A stretch of DNA of 42,814 bases from Corallococcus terminator (GTDB lineage Bacteria > Myxococcota > Myxococcia > Myxococcales > Myxococcaceae): NCBI RefSeq assembly GCF_003611635.1, contig NZ_RAVZ01000035.1:1-42814 (forward strand), read 5' to 3'. The notes under the pieces were generated by a model, which worked only from the letters and a program-made list of their open reading frames with translations, ran no database searches and was not told where the DNA came from. The translations under genes were made by a program, and so were the position numbers. Shown here in pieces: positions 33,697-41,138 of this stretch (positions are counted from its first letter, which is position 1; each line of letters begins with the position of its first letter).

Positions 33697-34821
33697 ATGG
33701 TCGCGATGCGCTCCAACCTCGCAGTCTTGGAAACAGAGCGGAACCGTCGTGCCTCTCAAGGCCTGACGCAGTTGGAGCTCCTGCGCCGTGAGGGGCTGCG
33801 CCGGGTGGGGACGATGAAGCAGGGCTTCCGCTACGTGGACGCGAACGGCCGCGCGGTGTCCCAGAAGGAGCGCGAGCGCATCGAGGCGTTGAAGCTGCCG
33901 CCCGCGTGGACGGAGGTGGCCATCGCGACGAAGGCGTCCGCGCGGCTCCAGGCGGTGGGGCGGGATGGCGCGGGCCGCTGGCAGTACCGCTACAGCGAGG
34001 CGCATACGCAGCGCCAGCAGTCGGTGAAGTTCCAGCGCATCGTGGGCTTCGCGAAGGCGCTGCCGAAGATGCGGCGGCAGGTGAACGTGGATCTGCGCAA
34101 GCGGGGGCTGAGCCGGGACCGGGTGCTCGCGGGGATGCTGCGCATCCTGGGCACGTGCTTCATCCGCCCGGGCAGCCAGCGCTACGCGGAGGAGCACGGC
34201 AGCTTCGGGCTCGCCACGTTGAGGGCGCGCCACGTGAAGGTGACGGGCGACAAGGTGGTGTTCGACTACCCGGGCAAGTCGGGCGTGCGCCAGCACCGGG
34301 AGCTCAAGGATCGGCGCGTGGCCACGCTCGTGCGGCAGTTGCTCAAGGTGCGCGGGCGCGACGTGTTCAAGTTCGTGCTGGATGACGGCGCGGTGGTGGA
34401 CGTGCGGCGCCGGCACATCAACGAATACATCCAGCAGGTGATGGGGCCTGGCTACAGCGCGAAGGACTTCCGCACCTGGGCCGGCACGCTCATCTGTGCG
34501 TGCGCGCTCGCCCGGGCCCGCGCTCACGTGAAGCGTGAAGGCGACACGGGGCTCGTGAAGAAGCACGTCATCAAGAAGAGCATGGTGGCCGCGGTCCGCG
34601 AGGCGTCCGAACACCTGGGCAACACGCCCGCAGTGGCCCGAGCGTCGTACATCTACCCGTCGGTGCTCGCCCTCTTCGAGCGCGGCCAGGTGGTGGATCG
34701 CTACTTCAAGTCCGTGGACGAGCTGGCGGCGCACGCGGGCGGAGGCATGCACTGTTCGGAGAAGGCGCTGCTCCACATGCTGGGACGGTCGAAGGAGTTC
34801 GTGAAGCAGGGGGCCCTGTAG
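33697..34821 (+). CDS. DNA topoisomerase IB (poxvirus-type)
   Basis: A 374-residue topoisomerase that relaxes supercoiled DNA through a 3'-phosphotyrosine link. Catalytic-core signatures are IRPGSQRYAEEHGSFGLATL (Arg and surrounding residues), GKSGVRQH (the Lys), KDFRTWAGT (Arg) and LGNTPAVARASYIYP with the active Tyr in the SYIYP form of bacterial enzymes; Asn replaces the His of the viral enzyme, as is common in bacteria. The N-terminal domain starts QLELLRREGLRRVG. The ATG at 33697 was chosen; GTG 33655 would add 14 residues and ATG 33706 would remove three. It is divergent from the YqiJ-flotillin operon and ends 98 bp before the next gene. Confidence 0.92.
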   Translation: MVAMRSNLAVLETERNRRASQGLTQLELLRREGLRRVGTMKQGFRYVDANGRAVSQKERERIEALKLPPAWTEVAIATKASARLQAVGRDGAGRWQYRYSEAHTQRQQSVKFQRIVGFAKALPKMRRQVNVDLRKRGLSRDRVLAGMLRILGTCFIRPGSQRYAEEHGSFGLATLRARHVKVTGDKVVFDYPGKSGVRQHRELKDRRVATLVRQLLKVRGRDVFKFVLDDGAVVDVRRRHINEYIQQVMGPGYSAKDFRTWAGTLICACALARARAHVKREGDTGLVKKHVIKKSMVAAVREASEHLGNTPAVARASYIYPSVLALFERGQVVDRYFKSVDELAAHAGGGMHCSEKALLHMLGRSKEFVKQGAL

Positions 34822-34830
34822 CGGCGGGGA

Positions 34831-34854
34831 GCGGGCTCCGAAGCCGGGGCCCGC
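34831..34854 (+). terminator. Hairpin after the topoisomerase IB gene
   Basis: A 10-bp stem (34831-34840 with 34845-34854, one G-U pair) and AAGC loop start 10 bp after the stop codon. No T run follows, so termination is uncertain. Confidence 0.35.
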
Positions 34855-34919
34855 CCGGAAGGGAGGCGACCCGGAAGTGGCCATTCTCGTGGACCCGGGA
34901 AGGCGTTAGCGTTCCGCCC

Positions 34920-35654
34920 GTGCCCGAGTACGTCACCCACCGCGACGCCCTGCCCCGCGCCGAACTGGAGTCCCTGGGCGACGCCCTGCTCGGCTCACGC
35001 TTCGTCGCGCGCAGTCCGCTGATGGGCACCTTCCGCGCGAGCCGGGGCTTCTCGTTCATCTTCACGCAGGCCGGCCGCGCGACGCTGGAAGAGCGCTTCC
35101 CGTTCCTGTCCGCGTACCTGCGCTGCATCCTCGATGGCGACAGCGCCCGGGAGCTGGCGCCGCGGAAGCGGTGGCGCTGGTTCGGCACCCGCGACTCCGG
35201 GCTCCGTCCCAATGCCTTCTACCTGAACCTGTTGCTGCTGGACGCGGGGACGCCCGTGGGACGCCACATCGACGCGACGTTGCAGGAGCCCAGTGGCCTG
35301 CGGCACGCGACGCCCGCGCACGTGAGCGTGCTCTACCTGCGCGTGCCCCCCGAAGCACGAGGCGGAGCGCTGCGACTGTTTCGCGACAACGAGCCCCAGG
35401 GTGACGTGGCGCCCGAGCCGGGCATGCTGGTCCACTTCCGGGGCGACCTCGCGCACGAGGTGCAACCCTTTACGGGGGGCACGGAGGGCGCACTGCGGGC
35501 AAGCCTCGTGTGTGAGCAGTACGCGTTCACGAACAGGGTCCTCGCGCGCATCCCCGAGTTCCGCATCCAGTCCAAGGCGGGCTTCTCCGCCTACCTGTCG
35601 GCCCAGCGGGAGCGCGAAGGGGCCTCCCCTTCCGTGGGGACGTTGGAGGAGTGA
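34920..35654 (+). CDS. 2OG-Fe(II) oxygenase-like protein
   Basis: A 244-residue protein with the jelly-roll ligand set of 2-oxoglutarate, iron(II)-dependent oxygenases: H116-x-D118 (GRHIDA), H179 in DLAHEVQPF and R193 in ALRASLV as the likely 2-oxoglutarate contact. YLNLLLLDAGTPVGRH and GALRLF are strand segments of the fold. No signal peptide is seen, so it should act in the cytoplasm on a protein, nucleic acid or small molecule; the substrate is unknown. The start is GTG at 34920, directly at the conserved N-terminus. It is on the same strand as its neighbours and 122 bp before the small acidic gene. Confidence 0.8.
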   Translation: MPEYVTHRDALPRAELESLGDALLGSRFVARSPLMGTFRASRGFSFIFTQAGRATLEERFPFLSAYLRCILDGDSARELAPRKRWRWFGTRDSGLRPNAFYLNLLLLDAGTPVGRHIDATLQEPSGLRHATPAHVSVLYLRVPPEARGGALRLFRDNEPQGDVAPEPGMLVHFRGDLAHEVQPFTGGTEGALRASLVCEQYAFTNRVLARIPEFRIQSKAGFSAYLSAQREREGASPSVGTLEE

Positions 35655-35776
35655 GGGGGCGCGGCGGGCCCGGAGCCCCGTCCTGGGGGCATCCAAGCAT
35701 TCGAGCAGGGCTCCGCTTGCGCCCGCCATGGGCCGTAACGACTGTTCCTGTTCACCCCTTGCGAGGGAGCACGGAC

Positions 35777-35977
35777 ATGGCTGGAAAGAAGCTGCAGGAG
35801 GGCTACGGCGGCACCAGCGAGCAGCGCCAGCGTCACCTCGAGAACGACAACTTTTCCGAACGCGCACCCCGGAGTCCGGAGGAACTGGAAGAGGTCCGCA
35901 GTGAACCGGAAGAAGACGGCCACCGGGTGGTGACGCTCAACCCGCTGGAGTCAGAGCCGCCTGACGGGAAGCAATAG
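35777..35977 (+). CDS. Small acidic protein of unknown function
   Basis: A 66-residue hydrophilic protein starting MAGKKLQEGYGGTSEQRQ, rich in Glu, Ser and Pro and probably disordered. GAGGGAG lies 8 nt before the ATG, a good ribosome site, which is the main support for it being a gene. The stop is 36 bp before the patatin-like gene, so they may be in one operon. I know no family for it; no Cys, metal motif or hydrophobic segment is present. Confidence 0.6.
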   Translation: MAGKKLQEGYGGTSEQRQRHLENDNFSERAPRSPEELEEVRSEPEEDGHRVVTLNPLESEPPDGKQ

Positions 35978-36013
35978 TCCCCGGGCCCGGGCCTGCTAGG
36001 TTCCGCGCCCGCG

Positions 36014-37081
36014 ATGAGCCAAAGCCTCACCCTGCTGGCCGGTCCCGACGCCTTGCGCATCCTTCGTGAACGCGGGCTGCGCGCGGAGGACGTGGACATC
36101 CTTCCCGGTGCTTCGGGGGGACCGAAGTGGTTGGCTCTGGAAGGCATCGACCGGGTGCTGTTTGGAGAACTCCTCCAGCAGCCGCGCACCCGGCCCCTGC
36201 ATCTCATTGGCAGCTCCATCGGGAGCTGGCGGCTGGCGTGCTTGGCGCAGAAGGATCCGGTGGCCGCGCTGAAGCGGTTCGCGGACGCCTATCTGGATCA
36301 GCGCTATCCACCCAAGCCCCCGCCGTCGCTCGTCAGTCAGACGAGCGCCCAGGTCCTTGAAGGGCTCCTGGGTCCAGACGGTGCGGAGGAGATCCTCACG
36401 CACCCGTGGGCCAGGCTCCATGTGGTGACGACACGGTGCAAGGGATTGCTGGCCGTGGAGCAGGCAGGGGCACAGCTCGCGGGCTTCGTGCTCGGGGCCC
36501 TGGCGAACGCGGTGAGCCGCCGGACGCTCGGGCTCCAGATGCAGCGCGTGTTGTTCCACACGGCGGGAGACACCAGTCCGTTCGCGGGGCTCAAGGACCT
36601 GCCGTCCATCCACTGCGCGCTGACACGCGACAACCTGCGCCCTGCCCTGCTGGCCTCCGGCTCCATCCCCCTGGTGATCGCGGGGGTCCATGACATCCCT
36701 GGGGCGCCTTCGGGGACGTACCGGGATGGAGGCGTCGTCGACTACCACCTGGACGTGGACTACGGCGCGGGCGACGGGCTGGTGCTCTACCCGCACTTCT
36801 ATCCGTACGTGGTGCCCGGCTGGTTCGACAAGTCACTGAAGTGGCGCCGCGCGGGGCCGCTCAACTTCCGTCGTGCGCTGATCATCGCGCCCTCGCCCGC
36901 GCACCTGGAGCGACTGCCCGACAAGCGCATCCCCGACCGCGTCGACTTCACCCGGATGAAGGACGATGAGCGCATCCGCGCATGGAAGCAGGTGCTGACG
37001 GAAGGCGAGCGCATGGGTGATGAGCTGCGCGAGCTCATCGCCAGCGGTCGCATCGCGGATCACGTCCAGCCGCTGGTGTAG
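36014..37081 (+). CDS. Patatin-like phospholipase
   Basis: A 355-residue lipid acyl hydrolase of the patatin type. The Ser-Asp dyad is visible: G66-S-S68-I-G70 as nucleophile elbow and D238-G-G in YRDGGVVDYHLD. An oxyanion loop is likely at PGASGGPKW (31-39). There is no signal peptide, so it acts inside the cell or is exported by another route. The start ATG at 36014 fits the beginning of the fold. It ends 4 bp before the stop of the convergent hydrolase gene. Substrates of this subgroup are unknown. Confidence 0.88.
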   Translation: MSQSLTLLAGPDALRILRERGLRAEDVDILPGASGGPKWLALEGIDRVLFGELLQQPRTRPLHLIGSSIGSWRLACLAQKDPVAALKRFADAYLDQRYPPKPPPSLVSQTSAQVLEGLLGPDGAEEILTHPWARLHVVTTRCKGLLAVEQAGAQLAGFVLGALANAVSRRTLGLQMQRVLFHTAGDTSPFAGLKDLPSIHCALTRDNLRPALLASGSIPLVIAGVHDIPGAPSGTYRDGGVVDYHLDVDYGAGDGLVLYPHFYPYVVPGWFDKSLKWRRAGPLNFRRALIIAPSPAHLERLPDKRIPDRVDFTRMKDDERIRAWKQVLTEGERMGDELRELIASGRIADHVQPLV

Positions 37082-37085
37082 GCGC

Positions 37086-38300
37086 TCAGGACGACAGCCA
37101 CGTGCGGAGCGTGTCGTAGACCTCCGGGTGGTTGAGCAGGTCCAGGTGGTTCGCGCGCAGGATGATCCGCTGATTCGCTTCGGGGAACCGCAGCGTCAGC
37201 TCCGGCTGGAGGTGCCGCCCGAGCGCACTGGCCACCGGAACCAGCCCGTCGCCGGGAAGCCGCTCCGCCCAAGCCTGCGCGGAGGTCGCGGCGATCGCGT
37301 AGCAGTCCACCCCGTCGGGCAGGGCGAGCTTGCGACGGACATCACCGCCCCATCCGAAGCGCTCCCGCCCTTCCCAGTGTTCGTCCAGCACGTTGCCGAA
37401 GCGCAAGTCCGTGACACCCGCCCCCCGGATCCGCCCGAGCCGCGCGAACGGCGCGCTGTAGGGACTGATGCCGAGCAGCACATCGATCCAGCTCCCACCG
37501 CGCTCCAGCGGCGAGCCATGGTGCGGGGTGCCAAGACAGACGAGCTTGCGCAGCCGGTGCCGCCAGCCATGCCCCCGCGCTTCCGCGTCAAGGCACGCAC
37601 TCCGCGACACAAGGCCCCCCATGCTGTGGCCGACGAGCGTCAGCTCCTCCAGCGGCACGGGCCACGCGGCCACGAGCTGCTCCAGCAACTCCGAGAACGC
37701 TCGGCCGTTGCGGGAGACGTGCAGCCCGCTGTTGTAGTGGAGGTAGAGCGGCGTGTACCCGAGGTCCCGCGCCAGCGCCGCGCCATGGTCGTGCCCGAGC
37801 CGGTTCCACTGCAGATCGTTCATCGACGAGCCGTGCACCAACACGATCACCCGACTCCCGGCTCCCGGAAGCGCGGCACGCAAGGCGGCGGGCTCCAGGG
37901 ACAGCGGCTGCCCATGGATCCGGAACGCCATCGGGATGGCGAGCGGATTGCCCCCCTCGTCGAGCGCATCCCCCAGCACCCCATTCAGCGCGGCGACCAC
38001 CGCCTCTCGCTGCGGCCCGGGAAGGCTGTCCCCCAGCCAGGGAGCAAGCTGCGCGAGGACCGCGTCGAGGCCCGCGCCGACCTGCTGCGTGACGCCCTCA
38101 AGCGTCCCGTAGACCAGCCCCGTCAGGGCGCGCACGGGCCGCGACAGGGGACTGCCAAGAATCGCGGGGCCACTGGCGATGGTGCAGTGCATCTCCCGCA
38201 CGATTCCAATCACACCCTGGGTGGCCTGCACCGCGAGCCGGCTGGCACCGCGCAAGGCATCCGCGTTCTTCAGCGCACCGCGAAGGGACTGGCTCGTCAT
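37086..38300 (-). CDS. Alpha/beta hydrolase (triacylglycerol-lipase/PGAP1-like)
   Basis: A 404-residue hydrolase with a helical N-terminal part (1-145) followed by the alpha/beta core. The nucleophile is S226 in VGHSMGG, the oxyanion loop VHGSS (155-159), the acid Asp in GDGLVPVASA and the His in ANHLDLLNHPE. This is the order of lipases and PGAP1-like esterases that act on ester-linked lipids. No signal peptide is seen. The ATG at 38300 is used; GTG 38315 would add five residues. A palindrome (38350-38367) lies 50 bp upstream, suggesting control by a TetR-type repressor. It faces the patatin-like gene, and the stops are 4 bp apart. Confidence 0.88.
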   Translation of the reverse strand: MTSQSLRGALKNADALRGASRLAVQATQGVIGIVREMHCTIASGPAILGSPLSRPVRALTGLVYGTLEGVTQQVGAGLDAVLAQLAPWLGDSLPGPQREAVVAALNGVLGDALDEGGNPLAIPMAFRIHGQPLSLEPAALRAALPGAGSRVIVLVHGSSMNDLQWNRLGHDHGAALARDLGYTPLYLHYNSGLHVSRNGRAFSELLEQLVAAWPVPLEELTLVGHSMGGLVSRSACLDAEARGHGWRHRLRKLVCLGTPHHGSPLERGGSWIDVLLGISPYSAPFARLGRIRGAGVTDLRFGNVLDEHWEGRERFGWGGDVRRKLALPDGVDCYAIAATSAQAWAERLPGDGLVPVASALGRHLQPELTLRFPEANQRIILRANHLDLLNHPEVYDTLRTWLSS

Positions 38301-38349
38301 GGCTTCACACCCCACGGAATACGGGCCCGCAACAACCTACCCGACCGTA

Positions 38350-38367
38350 ACCTACCGGTGAGTAGGT
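38350..38367. promoter_or_regulatory. TetR-type operator candidate upstream of the hydrolase
   Basis: ACCTAC (38350-38355) and GTAGGT (38362-38367) form a perfect inverted repeat around CGGTGA. A further ACCTAC at 38335-38340 repeats the half-site. Such 6-6-6 palindromes are typical TetR-family operators. No TetR gene is in the window. Confidence 0.5.
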
Positions 38368-38520
38368 CGCACGTCAATGCGGGCCCCGGCGTGCAAGCGC
38401 CCACAAGCGGACGCATGGCCGTGCCCACGGAGGTTCGCGGATCAGCGAGGTGAAGGAAGCGCGGCCAGGAACCTGGAGGCTCACCGGCAAGCGGGCGCAC
38501 GCATGAAACCCAGACGCTGA

Positions 38521-38558
38521 AAACAGAAAGGGCCCCAGTCTTTCGACTGGGGCCCTTT
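38521..38558 (-). terminator. Rho-independent terminator of the tRNA-fMet pair
   Basis: A perfect 14-bp stem (38527-38540 with 38545-38558) has a 4-nt loop. On the minus strand the stem ends in TTT and continues with CTGTTT. It lies just past the 3' end of the downstream tRNA gene. Confidence 0.9.
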
Positions 38559-38563
38559 CCAGA

Positions 38564-38638
<75 letters not shown>

Positions 38639-38673
38639 TCACCGTGCTGCGCTTTTGCTTCTGAGACTGAACA

Positions 38674-38710
38674 CCAGGGGTCTGGTCTTTCATTTCAACC
38701 AGACCCCTGG
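38674..38710 (-). terminator. Hairpin between the two tRNA-fMet genes
   Basis: A perfect 13-bp stem (38674-38686 with 38698-38710) and an 11-nt loop. There is only a weak T-rich tail on the minus strand (TGTTC). It may end the first tRNA transcript or be a processing signal. Confidence 0.5.
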
Positions 38711-38718
38711 CTTTTCAA

Positions 38719-38793
<75 letters not shown>

Positions 38794-38895
38794 GCGAGAA
38801 CGAGAGGGTAAGTACATCCGCCTCTCGCGACCGTCAACTCTATTCTCGGCGCCCCTCCGCATTGTCGCGAGGGAGCGCCGAGAGCGAGTGACGCA

Positions 38896-40911
38896 CTACT
38901 TGCCCATCTTGCTCAGCAGATCCGCGAAGGTGCCGAAACCCTTCTTGCCCGAGCCCACCGGCTTCTGCGTCTTCTGCCACGCCTCGACCTCGGCGCGCTC
39001 CTCGGCGCGGATGGCGCCAGGGATGGACAGGCGGATCTTCCCGGCGGGATCCATGTCGATGATCGCCACCTTCAGTTCCTGCCCGATGGAGAAGTGCTTG
39101 CGCATGTCCGTGCCGCGGTCGGTGCCCGTCTCGCTGGCCGGGATGAGACCCTTGCCGCCCGGGAACGCGAGGAACACGCCGTAGGGCTCCAGCCGATCCA
39201 CCTTGCCGGTGACGACGTCGCCCACCTTGGGACGCGGCGCCGCGGCCTGCGCGGGTTTGGCTTCCGAAGCGGCCTTCGCCGGACGCTCCTCGGGAGGACG
39301 CTGCGCCTCCTCCTCGGAGATGCGACGCAGGCCGATGCGCTTGTCGTTGGGGTCGATCTTCTCGATGGACACCCAGATGACTTCGCCTTCCTTCACCGCG
39401 TCACGCGGGTGCGCGATGCGACGGTCGCTCAGCGCGGAGATGTGCACGAGGCCATCCACGCCCGGGCGCAGCTCCACGAACGCACCGAACGGCTGCAGCC
39501 GGACGACCTTGCCCTGCAGGCGGTCGCCTTCGTGCAGCTCCTCCAGCGCCTTCTTGAACGGATCCTCCTGGCTGGAGCGAAGCGAGAGCGTGATGCGCTC
39601 CTTCTGCTTCGCCTTGTCGGAGGAGTTCGGCTGGCCCTCCTCCATGCGGAGGATCTCCACCTCCACGTCGTCGCCCTGCTTCACGACCTCGCTGGGGTGA
39701 CCCACGCGCGTGTAGGAAAGCTCGGAGACGGGGATCATGCCCTCGACGCCGCCCAGGTCCACGAACACGCCGAAGTCGCGCACGCCGGAGACCTTGCCCT
39801 TGACCGTCTTGCCCACGGCCAGGTTCTTGCGCGTCTCCGTCGCCAGTTTGCGCTGCTCGTCTTCCAGCAGCGACCGGCGCGACAGCACCACGTTGCGGTC
39901 CCGGACCTCGGTGACGCGGAACTGGAGCTTCTCGCCAATGAACTGATCCGGCTTCTCCACGAAGCGGATGTCCAACTGGCTGATGGGGCAGAAGGCGCGC
40001 ATGTCGCCGATGGCGACTTCCACGCCGCCCTTGTTCACGCTGAGCACCATGCCCTCGACAGGCATGCCGGAGGCACGCGCCTCGGCCAGCATCGCCATGG
40101 ACGCGTTGCCCTTGGCGAGCGCGCGGCTGAGCAGGATGCCGCGGGCACCCATCTCCACCACGTGCGCGTCCAGGCGGTCACCCACGCCGAAGCGCAGGAT
40201 GCCCTCGTCGTCCTTGAGCTCGCGCAGCTCGATCATCGCCTCGGACTTGCCGGAGCCGTCCAGCGACACGAACGCGGTGTCCGCGCCCAACTGGAAGATG
40301 GTGCCGGAGACCTTCTCGCCCAGGCGCACGCCGCGCCGGCCGGGAGCCCCGCCGTCCTTGACCTGCGCCTCGAACATGTCGGCGAAGGACTCGGACTCCT
40401 GGACCTCCTCGTAGAGGGGGCTGGAGGGCGTCGGAGCCACCGGACGCGGCGTCGGGGTGGGCGTCGGCGTGGCCGCGGAGGCCTGCGCTTCAGCACCCGT
40501 CTGCTCCGCCGTCGCGGTCGCGTCGGTGGGCTTGTCACCCTCCAGCGCGCGCGTCTCAATGGAGCCGGAGGCCCGCTTCACGACCACCATGGGACCGGAC
40601 GGACGGCGCTCACCGCCGCCACCTCCCCGTCCCGCACCGCCGCCGCCACCACCGCCGGGGCGTCCACCACGAGGTGCACCCGCATCGCCGCCCTGGGGAC
40701 GAGGCTGCGGCGACTGTGCATCGCGCGCCCCACGCTCCCGTCCCGGACCGCGCTGCTCGTCACGGCCTCCGCCGCCACGGCCACCGCCGCGCTCGTTGCC
40801 CTGGCCCCCCGAAGGGATGCCCAGCATCACGTCGCCAAACGTGGCCTTCGGCTTCTTGGGACCGAAACCGCCAGGACCGCCCGAATTACCGCCGCTCTTC
40901 TCGTCGCTCAC
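38896..40911 (-). CDS. S1-domain RNA-binding protein with RGG-rich N-terminus
   Basis: A 671-residue protein related to ribosomal protein bS1. Five S1 domains are visible at about 197-265, 283-346, 366-445, 461-532 and 563-632; domains 3 and 4 (GKVSGVRDFGVFVDL, GKVVRLQPFGAFVEL) fit the RNA-binding consensus best. Residues 1-110 are Gly/Arg-rich with many RGG and GRG units and are likely disordered and RNA-binding, which ordinary bS1 lacks. Residues 110-195 are Ala/Pro/Thr-rich. bS1 helps ribosomes bind mRNA; this one may be a relative with a different role because another bS1 is likely elsewhere in the genome (inference). The start is GTG at 40911. The tRNA-fMet pair lies just downstream. Confidence 0.88.
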   Translation of the reverse strand: MSDEKSGGNSGGPGGFGPKKPKATFGDVMLGIPSGGQGNERGGGRGGGGRDEQRGPGRERGARDAQSPQPRPQGGDAGAPRGGRPGGGGGGGAGRGGGGGERRPSGPMVVVKRASGSIETRALEGDKPTDATATAEQTGAEAQASAATPTPTPTPRPVAPTPSSPLYEEVQESESFADMFEAQVKDGGAPGRRGVRLGEKVSGTIFQLGADTAFVSLDGSGKSEAMIELRELKDDEGILRFGVGDRLDAHVVEMGARGILLSRALAKGNASMAMLAEARASGMPVEGMVLSVNKGGVEVAIGDMRAFCPISQLDIRFVEKPDQFIGEKLQFRVTEVRDRNVVLSRRSLLEDEQRKLATETRKNLAVGKTVKGKVSGVRDFGVFVDLGGVEGMIPVSELSYTRVGHPSEVVKQGDDVEVEILRMEEGQPNSSDKAKQKERITLSLRSSQEDPFKKALEELHEGDRLQGKVVRLQPFGAFVELRPGVDGLVHISALSDRRIAHPRDAVKEGEVIWVSIEKIDPNDKRIGLRRISEEEAQRPPEERPAKAASEAKPAQAAAPRPKVGDVVTGKVDRLEPYGVFLAFPGGKGLIPASETGTDRGTDMRKHFSIGQELKVAIIDMDPAGKIRLSIPGAIRAEERAEVEAWQKTQKPVGSGKKGFGTFADLLSKMGK

Positions 40912-40970
40912 TGCCGAGACCTTCCGTTGACGATTTCGACCCCGGACTCCCGTGAAGTCAGGGCCTTTTG

Positions 40971-40999
40971 AAAAAGGCGGCGCACATTACACGTGCGCC
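40971..40999 (-). terminator. Terminator or attenuator between murJ and the S1 gene
   Basis: On the minus strand GGCGCAC and GTGCGCC (arms 40993-40999 and 40979-40985) form a 7-bp stem with a 7-nt loop, then GCC and TTTTT (40971-40975). It lies 140 bp past the murJ stop and 60 bp before the S1 start, so it either ends murJ transcripts or controls the S1 leader. Confidence 0.5.
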
Positions 41000-41138
41000 A
41001 TGTCGGGAGGAAGCCGCATACCGACCTCCCCCTCACAATCGGCCTCCTATCGCAACCGAAAGGGGCCTGTCCTGCATTCCGTTGGCTTTCCCAAGCATCG
41101 CCTGGAGGGCTGCCGTCCCACCGGGCGCCGCGCCGCGT

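Noticed and set aside
33499-34884. Upstream extension of the YqiJ-like frame to 743 residues
   Set aside because: It would run antisense through topoisomerase IB. The ATG at 33498 starts exactly at the first membrane helix.
39094-40971. 625-codon frame antisense to the S1-domain gene
   Set aside because: It has no domain, and the five S1 domains on the other strand settle the coding strand.
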